A stretch of 64,000 bases of DNA from Burkholderiales bacterium (GCA_016213205.1 JACRAZ010000003.1:1-64000), one strand, 5' to 3'. Shown: positions 28,827 to 38,519, counted from the stretch's first letter. Translations and numbers: made by a program. The notes: generated by a model from the sequence alone, not told the origin.

Positions 28827-29698
28827 GCCACGCTCCGGCTGCGCAGCACCAGCCGCTCGACACCCGCCACCGCGGCGGTGAGCACCAGGCCCAGCAGCGC
28901 CGACATCACCAGCGCCGACCAGATGCCCACGGTGTTGCCGTAGTACGAACCGGTGAGCAGCCGCGCGCCCAGGCCGGCCTGCGCGCCGGTGGGCAGCTCG
29001 GCCACCATCGCGCCCACCAGCCCGGCGGCAATGGCCACCCGCAGCGACGGGAACAGGAAGGGCAGCGCCGAGGGCAGGCGCAGCAGCCAGAAGGCCTGCA
29101 GCCGGCTCGCGGCATAGGTGTGCAGCAGTTCGGTCTCGATGCGCTGCGGCGCGCGCAGCCCCTGCACCATGGCCACGGTGACCGGGAAGAAGCACAGGTA
29201 CATCGCGATCGTGGCCTTGGGCGCCACGCCACTGAAGCCCAGGCTGCCCAGGATCACCAGCACGATGGGCGCGATGGCCAGCACCGGCACCGTCTGCGAG
29301 GCCACGATCCAGGGCAGCAGCGCCCGGTCCAGCGTGCGCGAGTGCACGATGGCCGCGGCCAGCCCCATGCCCAGCAGCGTGCCGAGCACGAAGCCCACCA
29401 GCGTGGATTGCGCCGTCACCGCCACGTGGTACAGCAGGTTGCGCGGTGAATCGAGCGGCCAGTCCAGCAGGCTGCGCCACAGGTCCAGCGCCACCTGGTG
29501 CGGCGCGGGCAGCACCGGGCGCTGCATCGCCAGCGTGGCGGCGATCAGCTCGCCGGTGGTGTACGCGCCCTTGGGTGCCAGCTCGCGCTCGATGGCGCCG
29601 GGCGCATTCAGCCCCACGCTGCCGATGTACCAGAGCAGCAGCACCGCGGCCAGCACGGTGGCCACCGGCAGCAGGCGCTCGCGAAGCTCAGACTTCAT
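28823..29698 (-). CDS. ABC transporter permease (first)
   Basis: A 291-residue BPD_transp_1 permease with about six membrane helices. The coupling loop is ELLHTYAASRLQAFWLLRLPSALPFLF. ATG 29698 overlaps the ATPase gene by 11 nt; a GTG at 29728 is an alternative start. It is paralogous to the second permease (27855-28826) and lies between it and the ATPase in one operon. Confidence 0.88.
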   Translation of the reverse strand: MKSELRERLLPVATVLAAVLLLWYIGSVGLNAPGAIERELAPKGAYTTGELIAATLAMQRPVLPAPHQVALDLWRSLLDWPLDSPRNLLYHVAVTAQSTLVGFVLGTLLGMGLAAAIVHSRTLDRALLPWIVASQTVPVLAIAPIVLVILGSLGFSGVAPKATIAMYLCFFPVTVAMVQGLRAPQRIETELLHTYAASRLQAFWLLRLPSALPFLFPSLRVAIAAGLVGAMVAELPTGAQAGLGARLLTGSYYGNTVGIWSALVMSALLGLVLTAAVAGVERLVLRSRSVA

Positions 29699-30521
29699 CG
29701 GCACCGTGACCGTGGGCCAGGCCTTCACGCACCTCGTGCGCCAGGGCCATGAACTCGGGCGTGTCGCGCAGGCCCAGGTGGCGTTGATCGGGCAGGGTGG
29801 ACGGGATCACCTTCAGGATGCGGCCCGGCCGCGGCGACATCACGACGATGCGGGTGGACAGGTACACGGCTTCGGCGATGGAATGGGTGACGAACACCAC
29901 CGTGCGCCGCTCGCGCTGCCACAACTGCTGCAGCTGCTCGTTGAGCCGGTCGCGCGTGATCTCGTCGAGCGCGCCGAAGGGCTCGTCCATCATCAGCAGC
30001 TGCGGCTCGAAGCCCAGCGCCCGCGCGATCGACACGCGCTGCTGCATGCCGCCCGACAGCTGCCAGGGGTACTTGCGCTCGAAGCCCGCCAGCCCCACGC
30101 GCGCCAGGTGTTCACGCGCCACCGCTTCGCATTCGGCCTTCGCGCGGCCCTGGATCTGCAGCGGCAGCATCACGTTGGCCAGCACGGTGCGCCACGGGAA
30201 CAGCGCCGGCGCCTGGAACACATAGCCGTAGGCACGCTTGAGCCGCGCCTCGTGCGGCGTCATGCCGTTGACGAGCACCTGGCCGGCGGTGATGGGTTCC
30301 AGGTCGGCGATCACCCGCAGCAGCGTGGTCTTGCCGCAGCCAGAAGGGCCGATCAGCGAGACGAACTCGCCCTGCGCGATGTCGAGGTCCACCGCCTGCA
30401 GCGCGTGCACCGGCGCATCGGCCGCGGGGTAGACCACGCTGGCCGCGCGCACCGAGACGGCCACGTCCTTCGGCGTTGAGGGGATGGCAGGCGGGCTTTG
30501 CAGCCTGTCGGGAGCGTTCAT
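29688..30521 (-). CDS. ABC transporter ATP-binding protein
   Basis: A 277-residue ATPase of the nitrate/sulfonate/taurine importer group: Walker A GPSGCGKTT, Q-loop FQAPALFPW, signature LSGGMQQRVSIARA, Walker B LLMMDEPFGALD and switch His in VFVTHSIAEA. The frame is open to 30578, but that would overlap the operator and predicted transcription start, so ATG 30521 is chosen. It is the first gene of the operon ATPase, permease, permease, binding protein, RutR-like regulator. Confidence 0.92.
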   Translation of the reverse strand: MNAPDRLQSPPAIPSTPKDVAVSVRAASVVYPAADAPVHALQAVDLDIAQGEFVSLIGPSGCGKTTLLRVIADLEPITAGQVLVNGMTPHEARLKRAYGYVFQAPALFPWRTVLANVMLPLQIQGRAKAECEAVAREHLARVGLAGFERKYPWQLSGGMQQRVSIARALGFEPQLLMMDEPFGALDEITRDRLNEQLQQLWQRERRTVVFVTHSIAEAVYLSTRIVVMSPRPGRILKVIPSTLPDQRHLGLRDTPEFMALAHEVREGLAHGHGADEV

Positions 30522-30547
30522 CGGGGGTGGGTGAGGGGCGCGACAAC

Positions 30548-30563
30548 CTGACCGGTTGGTCAG
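30548..30563 (-). promoter_or_regulatory. RutR-like operator upstream of the importer operon
   Basis: Read in the direction of transcription it is CTGACCAACCGGTCAG, identical to the preT operator (2724-2739) except for one spacer base. Perfect 6-bp arms flank four bases. It lies 18 nt after the candidate -12 element, the same spacing as at preT. Confidence 0.72.
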
Positions 30564-30581
30564 ATTATTGTGGCCCACGAA

Positions 30582-30596
30582 GCCAGATCCATGCCA
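30582..30596 (-). promoter_or_regulatory. candidate sigma-54 promoter of the importer operon
   Basis: On the minus strand TGGCATGGATCTGGC keeps the -24 GG and -12 GC with a 10-nt gap and mismatches the RpoN core mainly at the -12 TT (TG here). Weaker than the preT copy, but the identical distance to a near-identical operator supports it. Confidence 0.55.
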
Positions 30597-30634
30597 TGCA
30601 GGCGGGGCCGAATCGCCTCGGGATCAACCCCCAT

Positions 30635-30653
30635 ACGGTGCGTGGTGCACCGT
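30635..30653. repeat. inverted repeat upstream of the importer promoter
   Basis: ACGGTGC / GCACCGT, 7-bp perfect arms around 5 nt. It lies 39 nt upstream of the -24 element and 7 nt downstream of the HAD gene stop. It could be an activator site for the sigma-54 promoter or part of a terminator. Confidence 0.45.
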
Positions 30654-30659
30654 GGGAGC

Positions 30660-31280
30660 TCACGCGGCGGCGGTCGGCCACCAGCCGGCTTGGCGCAGGT
30701 CGCGCTCGGCCTGCGCCGCGTCGGTGAAGGGCAGCGCCTGCCAGCCGGCCGCACGCGCGGCCTCGACGTTGGCACCCAGGTCGTCCAGGAACACCAGCTC
30801 CGACGGATGGGCCCCGAACTGCTCGGCCGCGAGTTCGAAGATCTCGGCATCGGGCTTGACCATGCGCACCCGGCCGGAATACACGCCACTGCTGAATCGC
30901 TGCAGGAAGGCATGCTCGCGGTCCAGGTGCTCGGCATACGGCAGCGGCATGTTCGACAGGTAGTGCAGCGTGCTGCCGGCCGCGTGAAGGCGCTCGAGCA
31001 GGTCCACGCTGTCGGCCAGGGGCGCCAGTTCGTCGGGCACCGCATCGATCACCGCCATCACCTCGCCGGGCGCGAGCCCGGTGCGCTGCGCGATCGCGTC
31101 GGCCAGCTCGGCCGGCTCGACCACGCCGCGGTCGAACTCCAGCCACTCACGGTTCAGCACCTGCTTCGCCCAGTGGCGCGCCGCGGGTTCGTCCGGTGCG
31201 CGCTCCGGCAGCACCTGCCGCAGCAGCGCCGTGGGACGCCAGCGGAACAGCACGCCGCCGAAATCGAACACGATCCTCAT
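30660..31280 (-). CDS. HAD-superfamily hydrolase
   Basis: A 206-residue HAD phosphatase of the YihX-like, alpha-helical cap class. Motif I is DFGGVLF (Asp6, with Gly where many phosphatases have the second Asp), motif II is in LHYLSNMP, the motif III lysine in RMVKPD, and the acidic motif is VFLDDLG. Its ATG overlaps the pgi stop (ATGA), so it ends a tal-pgi-HAD operon. A sugar phosphate is the likely substrate from context; YihX acts on glucose-1-phosphate. Confidence 0.82.
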   Translation of the reverse strand: MRIVFDFGGVLFRWRPTALLRQVLPERAPDEPAARHWAKQVLNREWLEFDRGVVEPAELADAIAQRTGLAPGEVMAVIDAVPDELAPLADSVDLLERLHAAGSTLHYLSNMPLPYAEHLDREHAFLQRFSSGVYSGRVRMVKPDAEIFELAAEQFGAHPSELVFLDDLGANVEAARAAGWQALPFTDAAQAERDLRQAGWWPTAAA

Positions 31281-32872
31281 GCGCGCAAGGCCTTCAGCAG
31301 GCCCGCGGTGGAGGCATCGAGCCCGCTCGCATCACCCGAGGCCAGGCGCGGCAGCAGTTCGCTGCACAAGGCCTTGCCCAGCTCCACGCCCCACTGGTCG
31401 AAGCTGTTGATGCCCCAGATCGCGCCGCTGGTGAAGACCCGGTGCTCGTACAGCGCGATCAGCGCGCCCAGCGCGGCGGGGGTCAGCGCATCCAGCAGCA
31501 GCGTGGTGCTGGGCCGGTTGCCGGGGAAGCTGCGGTGGCGCGCGATCGTGAGCTTGCCCAGCGCGGCCGAGGCGGTGGGCGCCTTTTCGCCCAACGCGGC
31601 TTCGGTGCTCTTGCCCAGCATCAGCGCCTGGCTCTGCGCCAGGCAGTTGGCCAGCGCCTTGGCATGCAGGTCGGCATGTTCGTGTGTGGGCCGCTTCACG
31701 GCGATGAACTCCACCGGGATCACGTCGGTGCCCTGGTGCAGCATCTGGAAGTAGGCATGCTGGCCGTTGGTGCCGGGCTCGCCCCACACCACCGGGCTGG
31801 TGCCGTAGGGCAGCGGCTGGCCTTCGAGGTCGACGCACTTGCCGTTGGATTCCATCTCCAGCTGCTGCAGGTAGGCGGGCAGGCGCTTCAGGCCCTGGTG
31901 GTACGGCGCCACCGAGCGGCTGCCGAAGCCATGAAAGTTGCGGTACCACAGGTCCAGCAGGCCCAGCTGGGCCGGCAGGTTGGCCTCCAGCGGCGCGGTG
32001 GCGAAGTGGCGGTCCATCGCATGCGCACCGGCCAGCAGCGCGCGGAAGTGCTCGGCGCCCACGGCGATGGCGATCGGCAGGCCGATCGCGCTCCACAGCG
32101 AGTAGCGGCCACCCACCCAGTCCCAGAAGCCGAAGGTGGTGTGGATGCCGAACTCGGCCGCGGCCTTCAGGTTGGTGGTGGCGCCGACGAAGTGGCGGCC
32201 GATGTCCTGCCCGCCCTGCGCCAGGAACCACTGCCGCGCCACCGCGGCATTGGCCATGGTTTCCTGCGTGGTGAAGGTCTTGCTGGCGATGATGAACAGC
32301 GTGCGCTTCGGGTCCAGCCGGCGCAGCACCGGCGTGATGTCGTGGCCATCGACATTGCTGACGAAATGGCTGCGGATGCCCGGGTGCGCAAACGCATCGA
32401 GCGCGGGCACCACCATCTGCGGCCCGAGGTCGGAGCCGCCGATGCCGATGTTCACGACGTCGGTGATGCCGCTGGCGGCGGTGTCGCGCACGCTTTCGGC
32501 AAAGGCCAGCAGGCGGTCGAGCACGCCGTGCACCTCTTCGCTGAAGGGGCCGGCGCCGCGCGGCGCGCGCAGCGCCGTGTGCAGCACCGCGCGGCCTTCG
32601 GTGGTGTTGATGGGCTCGCCGGCGAACATCGCGTCGCGTCGCGCCTCGAGGCCGCATTCACGCGCCAGGTCGATCAGCAGCTGGCGCGTCAGCAGGTCCC
32701 AGCGGTTTTTCGACAGGTCGGCAAACACCTCGGGCGCCTGCAGCGCAAAGGCCTCGAAGCGCTGCGCATCGCGCGTGAAGGCCTCGCGCAGGTCGAGCTC
32801 GCGGCCATGGGCCTCGTAGTGGCCACGCAGCGCGCTCCAGGCCACCGTGGTGTCGCAGCGGGGGGTTGTCAT
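31277..32872 (-). CDS. pgi: glucose-6-phosphate isomerase
   Basis: Interconverts glucose-6-phosphate and fructose-6-phosphate. The 531-residue protein has the SIS-fold motifs [26 protein letters not shown], and the C-terminal active-site region with [16 protein letters not shown] 32872 overlaps the tal stop (ATGA) and the stop overlaps the HAD gene start, giving tight translational coupling across three genes. Confidence 0.97.
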   Translation of the reverse strand: MTTPRCDTTVAWSALRGHYEAHGRELDLREAFTRDAQRFEAFALQAPEVFADLSKNRWDLLTRQLLIDLARECGLEARRDAMFAGEPINTTEGRAVLHTALRAPRGAGPFSEEVHGVLDRLLAFAESVRDTAASGITDVVNIGIGGSDLGPQMVVPALDAFAHPGIRSHFVSNVDGHDITPVLRRLDPKRTLFIIASKTFTTQETMANAAVARQWFLAQGGQDIGRHFVGATTNLKAAAEFGIHTTFGFWDWVGGRYSLWSAIGLPIAIAVGAEHFRALLAGAHAMDRHFATAPLEANLPAQLGLLDLWYRNFHGFGSRSVAPYHQGLKRLPAYLQQLEMESNGKCVDLEGQPLPYGTSPVVWGEPGTNGQHAYFQMLHQGTDVIPVEFIAVKRPTHEHADLHAKALANCLAQSQALMLGKSTEAALGEKAPTASAALGKLTIARHRSFPGNRPSTTLLLDALTPAALGALIALYEHRVFTSGAIWGINSFDQWGVELGKALCSELLPRLASGDASGLDASTAGLLKALRA

Positions 32873-33822
32873 CGTTGCAGCTCCCGGATCAGGGTGTCGA
32901 GCTTGGCCGCATCGGCCGCGAAGGCACGGATGCCTTCGGCCAGTTTTTCGGTGGCCATCGCGTCCTCGTTCAGCGCGTAGCGGAAGCCGGCTTCGTCGTG
33001 GTGCACCGGCGGCAGGGCGGCCGCCTTCGCGGCGGCCGGGTCGAGCCGGCGCACGACAGGCGCGTCGCTGGCCTGCAGCGTGGCCAGCAGCTCGGGGCTG
33101 ATGGTCAGCAGGTCGCAACCGGCCAGCGCGATGATCTGGCCCACGTTGCGGAAGCTCGCGCCCATCACCTCGGTGGTGATGCCGAAGTGCTTGTAGTGGG
33201 TGTAGATGCGCTCGACCGACTGCACGCCCGGGTCGTTGGCGCCGGCGCGCGCGACTTCGTCCCAGGTGGCGCCGGCCTGCTTCTTGGTCCAGTCGTAGAT
33301 GCGGCCGACGAAGGGCGAGATCAGCTTCACGCCGGCATCGCCGCAGGCCACGGCCTGGCAGAACGAGAACAGCAGCGTCAGGTTGCAGTGGATGCCCTCG
33401 CGCTCGAGCTCGCGCGCGGCCTGGATGCCCTCCCAGGTGGCGGCGATCTTGATCAGCACGCGCTCGCGGTGCACGCCGCTGGCCTGGTACAGCCCGATCA
33501 GCCGGCGCGCGCGGGCCAGCGTGGCGGCGGTGTCGAAGGACAGGCGCGCATCCACCTCGGTGGACACGCGACCGGGCACCACCTTCAGGATCTCGAGCCC
33601 GAAGCGCACCAGCACCTCATCCACGATGTCCACATGCGGCCGGCCGCGGTGCGCCGCCACCGTGTCGGCCAGCAGCGGCGCGTAGTCGGGCTGCTGCACG
33701 GCCTTCAGGATCAGCGAGGGGTTGGTCGTCGCGTCCTGCGGCGCGTACTGCGCCAGTTGCTTGAAGTTGCCGGTGTCGGCAACCACGGTGGTGAATTGCT
33801 TGAGCTGGTCGAGCTGGTTCAT
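32869..33822 (-). CDS. tal: transaldolase
   Basis: Non-oxidative pentose phosphate enzyme, transferring dihydroxyacetone between sugar phosphates. The 317-residue E. coli TalB-type protein has the N-terminal motif [12 protein letters not shown], the Schiff-base lysine in [12 protein letters not shown], the segment [15 protein letters not shown], and [13 protein letters not shown] 33822 is the family-typical start ([20 protein letters not shown]). First gene of tal-pgi-HAD. Upstream 33823-33958 is a divergent intergenic region in which I could not define a promoter. Confidence 0.97.
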   Translation of the reverse strand: MNQLDQLKQFTTVVADTGNFKQLAQYAPQDATTNPSLILKAVQQPDYAPLLADTVAAHRGRPHVDIVDEVLVRFGLEILKVVPGRVSTEVDARLSFDTAATLARARRLIGLYQASGVHRERVLIKIAATWEGIQAARELEREGIHCNLTLLFSFCQAVACGDAGVKLISPFVGRIYDWTKKQAGATWDEVARAGANDPGVQSVERIYTHYKHFGITTEVMGASFRNVGQIIALAGCDLLTISPELLATLQASDAPVVRRLDPAAAKAAALPPVHHDEAGFRYALNEDAMATEKLAEGIRAFAADAAKLDTLIRELQR

Positions 33823-33958
33823 GGCGGGTAGGGCAGGCAGCGGTGGCGCAGGGGCAGGGCCGGCGGGGTGGCCAGCAGTTGGCGTATTAAACCGCGCCCG
33901 GCCGGCCTGCTGCCCCCGGCGCGCGAACAAGCTGCACCTGGGTTGACACAATGCAGCC

Positions 33959-35155
33959 ATGACAGCGCCACGCCCCCCCCGTTGGCCGCGGCGAGCCCGT
34001 GGCCTGGTGGCGGCACTGGTGCTGTGGCTGCAGGGCGCCGCCGTGGCGGCCACGCTGGTGGTGGGCCCGGGCACCGCGCTGCCCAGCTTTGCACAGGCCA
34101 TTGCACGGGCCCGCGATGGCGACACCATCGAGATCCTGCCCGGCACCTACCGCGGCGACGTGGCGGTGATCACCCAGCGCCAGCTGACGATCCGCGGCCA
34201 CGCGCCGCGGCCGGTGTTCGTGGCCGACGGCCGGCACGCCGAGGGCAAGGCGCAATGGGTGGTGCGCAATGGCGACATCCGGATCGAGAACGTGGAGTTC
34301 CGTGGCACCCGCGTGCCCGACCGCAATGGCGCGGGCATCCGCTTCGAACGCGGGCACCTGCGTCTGAAGGGCTGTGCCTTCTTCGACAACGAGATGGGCC
34401 TGCTCACCGCGGACTCGGCCGAGTCGGCGCTCGACATCGAGGACAGCGAATTCGGCCAGGCGCCACGCGACCGCAGTGCACGCCATCACCTGCTCTATGT
34501 CGGCGGCATCGGCCGGTTCAGCATCACGGGCAGCCGCTTCCACAACGGCTACCAGGCACACCTGATCAAGTCGCGCGCCCGCGTGTCCCGCATCGCCTAC
34601 AACCTGCTGGTCGATGGCCCCGACGGCGAAGCCGCCTACGAGATCGATCTGCCCAATGGCGGCGAGGCCTGGATCATCGGCAATGTCATCGGGCAGAGCG
34701 CCAGCACCAGCAACCCGGTGCTGGTGTCCTTCGGCGCGGAGGGCAAGGCCTGGCCGAACAGCGCGCTGCGCATGGCCCACAACACCCTGCTGAGCGACCG
34801 CCTGGCCGGCGCCTGGTTCGTGCGCGTGTGGGCCGACAAGCTGCCGCCGGGCGTGCCGGTGGATGTCGTCAACAACCTGAGCGTCGGCATCGGCCTGTTG
34901 TCGCCCGGGGCCCCGGGCCGCTTCGAGGGCAACGCCCCGGCCCTGGCCCGCATGCTGGCCGACCCGAACGGTTTCGACTTCCGGCTGGCCGCGAACTCGG
35001 TGCTGCGCGGCAGCGGCGTGCCACCGCGCCTGCCCGACGGCACGGACCTCGCCCCCCACGCGCAATTCAGGTGGCCGCTGGGCACGGAGCCGATCGTGCC
35101 GCCCACACGCTGGACCCCCGGCGCCTACCAGCCTCCGGCCGACCTGCCACGCTGA
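33959..35155 (+). CDS. secreted right-handed beta-helix protein
   Basis: A 398-residue protein with a signal peptide (about 1-31, [11 protein letters not shown]) followed by a parallel beta-helix. Typical repeats include [56 protein letters not shown] and [11 protein letters not shown]. The fold is shared by polysaccharide lyases and surface proteins of the NosD/pectate-lyase type. No catalytic residues specific to a lyase family could be picked out. It is a single gene between divergent tal and downstream zwf; function unknown. Confidence 0.78.
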   Translation: MTAPRPPRWPRRARGLVAALVLWLQGAAVAATLVVGPGTALPSFAQAIARARDGDTIEILPGTYRGDVAVITQRQLTIRGHAPRPVFVADGRHAEGKAQWVVRNGDIRIENVEFRGTRVPDRNGAGIRFERGHLRLKGCAFFDNEMGLLTADSAESALDIEDSEFGQAPRDRSARHHLLYVGGIGRFSITGSRFHNGYQAHLIKSRARVSRIAYNLLVDGPDGEAAYEIDLPNGGEAWIIGNVIGQSASTSNPVLVSFGAEGKAWPNSALRMAHNTLLSDRLAGAWFVRVWADKLPPGVPVDVVNNLSVGIGLLSPGAPGRFEGNAPALARMLADPNGFDFRLAANSVLRGSGVPPRLPDGTDLAPHAQFRWPLGTEPIVPPTRWTPGAYQPPADLPR

Positions 35156-35252
35156 ATGCCCGAAGCACCCAGCCGGCCACTGCCTGGGCCGGCGGCGGCG
35201 CGCCACGGCCGCCTCGATTGACCTGGCCATGAAACACATGCATCATCAAGGT

Positions 35253-35267
35253 TGAAACTAAGTTACA
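35253..35267 (+). promoter_or_regulatory. HexR operator upstream of zwf
   Basis: TGAAACTAAGTTACA is a near-palindrome (6 of 7 pairs) matching 12 of 15 positions of the proteobacterial HexR consensus TGTARTTWWAYTACA. It ends 13 nt before the zwf ATG, and the HexR gene follows zwf, consistent with autoregulated glucose control. Confidence 0.65.
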
Positions 35268-35280
35268 CCACGGCCCTTCC

Positions 35281-36726
35281 ATGTCCTTCGATCTCGTGTT
35301 CTTCGGCGGCACCGGCGACCTCACCTGGCGCAAGCTGATGCCGGCGCTGTTCCAGGCCTTCCGCCACGGCAAGCTGCCGGCCGGCGGCCGCATCCTCGCG
35401 GTGGCCCGCGACGAGCGCAGCGACGACGAGTACCGCAGCTTCATCAAGGAACGCTTCGTCGAGGTGGACAGCGCCAAGCGCCCCAGCGACGAGGAGTTCG
35501 CCCGCTTCGCCGACCTGCTGCACTACCGCCGCATGGACCTGTCGCAGCCCGAGCACTATGCCGGGCTCAAGCAGTGGATCGAGGCCCGCGGCGCCGACAC
35601 GGTGGTGCTGTACCTGGCCACCGCACCCTACCTGTTCCCGGTGATCTGCGAGCAGCTCGGCACCGCCGGACTGAACGGCCCGCGCGTGCGGGTGGTGCTT
35701 GAAAAGCCGCTGGGCCACGACCTGGCCAGCGCGCAGCAGATCAACCGCGTGGTGCGTTCGGTGTTCAGCGAGCACCAGGCCTTCCGCATCGACCACTACC
35801 TGGGCAAGCCCTCGGTGCAGAACCTGATGGCGCTGCGCTTCGGCAACGCCTTGTTCGAGCCGCTGTGGCGGCGCGAGAGCATCGCCAACATCCAGATCAC
35901 GCTGGCCGAGGCCCTGGGCGTGGGCACACGCGGCGACTTCTACGACCAGACCGGCGCGCTGCGCGACATGGTGCAGAACCATGCGCTGCAACTGCTGACG
36001 ATGATCGCGATGGAGCCGCCCTCCACCAACGACGCGGACGCCATCCGCGACGAGAAGCTCAAGGTCCTGAAGTCGCTGAGGCCCTTCACGCCCGAGAGCG
36101 TGGGCCGCGACGTCGTGCGCGGCCAGTACCGCGCCGGCACCATCGGAGGCCAGCCGGTGCCGGGCTACCTGCAGGAGGCCAAGGTGCCGGCCGACAGCAC
36201 CACCGAAACCTTCGTCGCGCTGCGCACCGAGGTGCAGAACTGGCGCTGGGCCGGCGTGCCCTTCTACCTGCGCACCGGCAAGCGCCTGGCCTCGCGGCAT
36301 GCGCAGATCGTCGTCAACTTCCGCGAGGTGCCGCACCCCATCTTCCCCGGCTCGGCACGCGCCAACAAGCTGGTGATCAACCTGCAGCCGGAAGACGGGC
36401 TGGAGCTGCACCTGCTGGCGTCCAAGGGCAGCAGCCAGGGCGAGATGCTGGCACCGGTGTCGCTGGACCTGGACTTCGACAAGGCCTTCGCCAGCGAACG
36501 CGTGGGCGCCTACGAGCGGCTGCTGATGGATGCGATCGCCGGCCGGCTGAACCTGTTCGTGCGCAGCGACGAGCAGGAGCAGGCCTGGCGCTGGGTGGAG
36601 CCCATCCTGCACGCGTGGGCCGCCGACCCCAACGGCCCGCGGCCCTATGCTGCGGGCACCTGGGGCCCGCCCGCTTCGAGCGCGATGGTCGCGCGCGACG
36701 GCTGCACCTGGGACGAGGAACAGTAG
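35281..36726 (+). CDS. zwf: glucose-6-phosphate 1-dehydrogenase
   Basis: Oxidises glucose-6-phosphate to 6-phosphogluconolactone with NADP or NAD, feeding the Entner-Doudoroff and pentose phosphate routes. The 481-residue protein has the Rossmann motif FFGGTGDLTWRKL, the catalytic/substrate motif RIDHYLGKPSVQN (Lys followed by Pro rather than the common Glu) and FYLRTGKRL. ATG 35281 is the family-typical start. A HexR-type site precedes it and hexR follows after 5 nt. Confidence 0.95.
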   Translation: MSFDLVFFGGTGDLTWRKLMPALFQAFRHGKLPAGGRILAVARDERSDDEYRSFIKERFVEVDSAKRPSDEEFARFADLLHYRRMDLSQPEHYAGLKQWIEARGADTVVLYLATAPYLFPVICEQLGTAGLNGPRVRVVLEKPLGHDLASAQQINRVVRSVFSEHQAFRIDHYLGKPSVQNLMALRFGNALFEPLWRRESIANIQITLAEALGVGTRGDFYDQTGALRDMVQNHALQLLTMIAMEPPSTNDADAIRDEKLKVLKSLRPFTPESVGRDVVRGQYRAGTIGGQPVPGYLQEAKVPADSTTETFVALRTEVQNWRWAGVPFYLRTGKRLASRHAQIVVNFREVPHPIFPGSARANKLVINLQPEDGLELHLLASKGSSQGEMLAPVSLDLDFDKAFASERVGAYERLLMDAIAGRLNLFVRSDEQEQAWRWVEPILHAWAADPNGPRPYAAGTWGPPASSAMVARDGCTWDEEQ

Positions 36727-36731
36727 CCCTC

Positions 36732-37610
36732 ATGACCATGCTCGAACGTGTGCGCGCATCCTTGCCGGCCTTGCCGCCGGCCGAGCAGCGGGTGGCCAAG
36801 CTGCTGCTGGCCGACCCGCGCAGCTTTGCCGGCCTGCCGGTGAGCGAACTGGCCGACCGTGCCCACGTGAGCAAGCCCACCGTGGTGCGCTTCTGCCGCA
36901 GCGTGGGCTACGACGGGCTCACCGACTTCAAGCTCAAGCTCGCGGGCACGGTGAACGAAGGCGTGCCCTACATCCACCGCGCGGTGGACGAGGACGACAA
37001 GCCCGGCGACCTGGTGGTCAAGGTGATCGACAACGCGGTGGCCGCGATGCTGAAGTACCGCAACGCGGCGGCCAGCCATGCCATCGAGCAGGCGATCGAC
37101 GCGCTCGTGGCCGCGGCCCGGGGCAAGCACCGCATCGAGTTCTACGGCGTGGGCAACTCGGGCATCGTGGCGCAGGATGCGCAGCACAAGTTCTTCCGCC
37201 TTGGCGTGAACACCTTCGCCTCGAGCGATGGCCACGTGCAGCTGATGAGCGCGACGATGCTGGGCGCGGGCGACTGCGCGGTGGTGATCAGCAACTCCGG
37301 GCGCAGCCGCGACCTGCTCGATGCGGCCGACGTGGCGCGCCGCAAGGGCGCGACGGTGATCGTGATCACGGCCAGCGCCTCGCCGCTGGCGCAGTTCGCG
37401 CAATCGCACAACCAGGTGCTGCTGGCGGCCGACCACCCCGAGGACTTCGACCGCTACAGCCCGATGGTCTCGCGCCTGCTGCACCTGATCATCATCGACA
37501 TCCTGACCACCGGTGTCGCGCTCAAGCTCGGGCCGGCCTTGCGACCCGTGCTCCAGGAAATCAAGCGCAACCTGCGCGCCAAGCGCTACGCGCAGCCCGA
37601 TTCGGCCTGA
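36732..37610 (+). CDS. hexR: RpiR-family regulator HexR
   Basis: A 292-residue repressor with N-terminal RpiR helix-turn-helix (LPVSELADRAHVSKPTVVRFCR, about 34-55) and C-terminal SIS sugar-phosphate domain (IEFYGVGNSGIVAQD, VVISNSGRSRDLL). HexR senses 2-keto-3-deoxy-6-phosphogluconate and controls zwf and related genes. The long upstream open frame within zwf is not coding; ATG 36732 begins 5 nt after the zwf stop. Adjacent zwf and its operator support the name. Confidence 0.92.
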   Translation: MTMLERVRASLPALPPAEQRVAKLLLADPRSFAGLPVSELADRAHVSKPTVVRFCRSVGYDGLTDFKLKLAGTVNEGVPYIHRAVDEDDKPGDLVVKVIDNAVAAMLKYRNAAASHAIEQAIDALVAAARGKHRIEFYGVGNSGIVAQDAQHKFFRLGVNTFASSDGHVQLMSATMLGAGDCAVVISNSGRSRDLLDAADVARRKGATVIVITASASPLAQFAQSHNQVLLAADHPEDFDRYSPMVSRLLHLIIIDILTTGVALKLGPALRPVLQEIKRNLRAKRYAQPDSA

Positions 37611-37623
37611 ATTCGCGGCTGCG

Positions 37624-37890
37624 TCAGCGGCCGATCAGCGCGTCCACGCCGTACAGCTGCGCCAGCTGGCCCAGCTTGGGCGGCGCGCCCACCAGCTGCA
37701 GGCGCTTGCCGGCCTCGGTGGCCGTGCGCTGGCACTCCAGCAACACGGCCACGGCCGAGGTGTCCAGCTCCTTCAGGGCGCTGGCATCGAGCACTGGCGC
37801 CGGATCGTCGGCGATCGCCTGCTGCAACCGGGCCAGCGCGGCGCTCGCTTCGCCAATCGTCAGCACGGCGGGCAATGCGATCGTGGCCAT
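37624..37890 (-). CDS. mlaB: STAS-domain protein MlaB
   Basis: An 88-residue STAS protein of the Mla phospholipid transport complex, where MlaB binds and stabilises the MlaF ATPase. Motifs include VLDASALKELDTSAVAVLLECQ, the STAS loop with conserved Asp/Ser. ATG 37890 overlaps the mlaC stop by one base (TGATG). It is the last gene of mlaFEDACB and converges on hexR. Confidence 0.88.
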   Translation of the reverse strand: MATIALPAVLTIGEASAALARLQQAIADDPAPVLDASALKELDTSAVAVLLECQRTATEAGKRLQLVGAPPKLGQLAQLYGVDALIGR

Positions 37891-38519
37891 CAGTTCTTCG
37901 TGTTGGCGTTGGTGGCCTTGTTCTTCTCGGCCAGGCGGGTGATCAGCGCATCCAGGCCGCCGCTGCTCAGGTCCTTTGCGAACTGGCCCTTGTAGGCCTC
38001 GACGATCCAGAAGCCGCTGACGTTCACGTCGTAGATCTTCCAGCCCTCGCCGTTCTTCTCGAGCCGGTAGTCCAGCTGGATCGGCTCGCCCTTGCCGCGC
38101 ACCTCGGTGCGCACGACCAGGTCGCCATCGGCGGCCGGCGCGCCCCGCAGCGGCTTGACGTGAACCGATTGCTCCTTCACCTGCGTCAACGCGCCCGAGT
38201 AGGTGTTGATCAGCAGGATCTTGAACTCCTCGAGCATGCGCTTTTGCTGCTCCGGCGTGGCCTGGCGCCATTGCGGGCCGACGGACATGGCCGTCATGCG
38301 CTGGAAGTTCACGTGCGGCATCACCTTGGCATCGACCAGCGCACGGATGCGGCCCACGTCACCGGCCTGGATGGCCTTGTCGGACTTGACGGCGTCGATC
38401 ACCTCGTTCGACAGCGTGCGCACGAACACATCGGCCCCCACGGCCTCGGCGTGCACGGCGGGCAGTGCCGCCATGGCCGCCACAAGGCCCAGGGCACGGA
38501 TCCAGGAGCGTCGCAACAT
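37890..38519 (-). CDS. mlaC: periplasmic phospholipid-binding protein MlaC
   Basis: A 209-residue periplasmic shuttle carrying phospholipids between outer-membrane MlaA and inner-membrane MlaFEDB. Signal peptide at 1 to about 24 (AALPAVHAEA). MlaC/Ttg2D features follow: MPHVNFQRMTAMSVGPQWR, EFKILLINTYSGAL, and the C-terminal YDVNVSGFWIVEAYKGQF. ATG 38519 follows AAAGGAT; the open frame upstream of it is non-coding. Confidence 0.93.
   Translation of the reverse strand: MLRRSWIRALGLVAAMAALPAVHAEAVGADVFVRTLSNEVIDAVKSDKAIQAGDVGRIRALVDAKVMPHVNFQRMTAMSVGPQWRQATPEQQKRMLEEFKILLINTYSGALTQVKEQSVHVKPLRGAPAADGDLVVRTEVRGKGEPIQLDYRLEKNGEGWKIYDVNVSGFWIVEAYKGQFAKDLSSGGLDALITRLAEKNKATNANTKN

Noticed and set aside
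30522..30659. A TPP riboswitch for the NMT1/THI5-type importer.
   Set aside because: No thi-box-like sequence was seen and the predicted leader is only about 50 nt.
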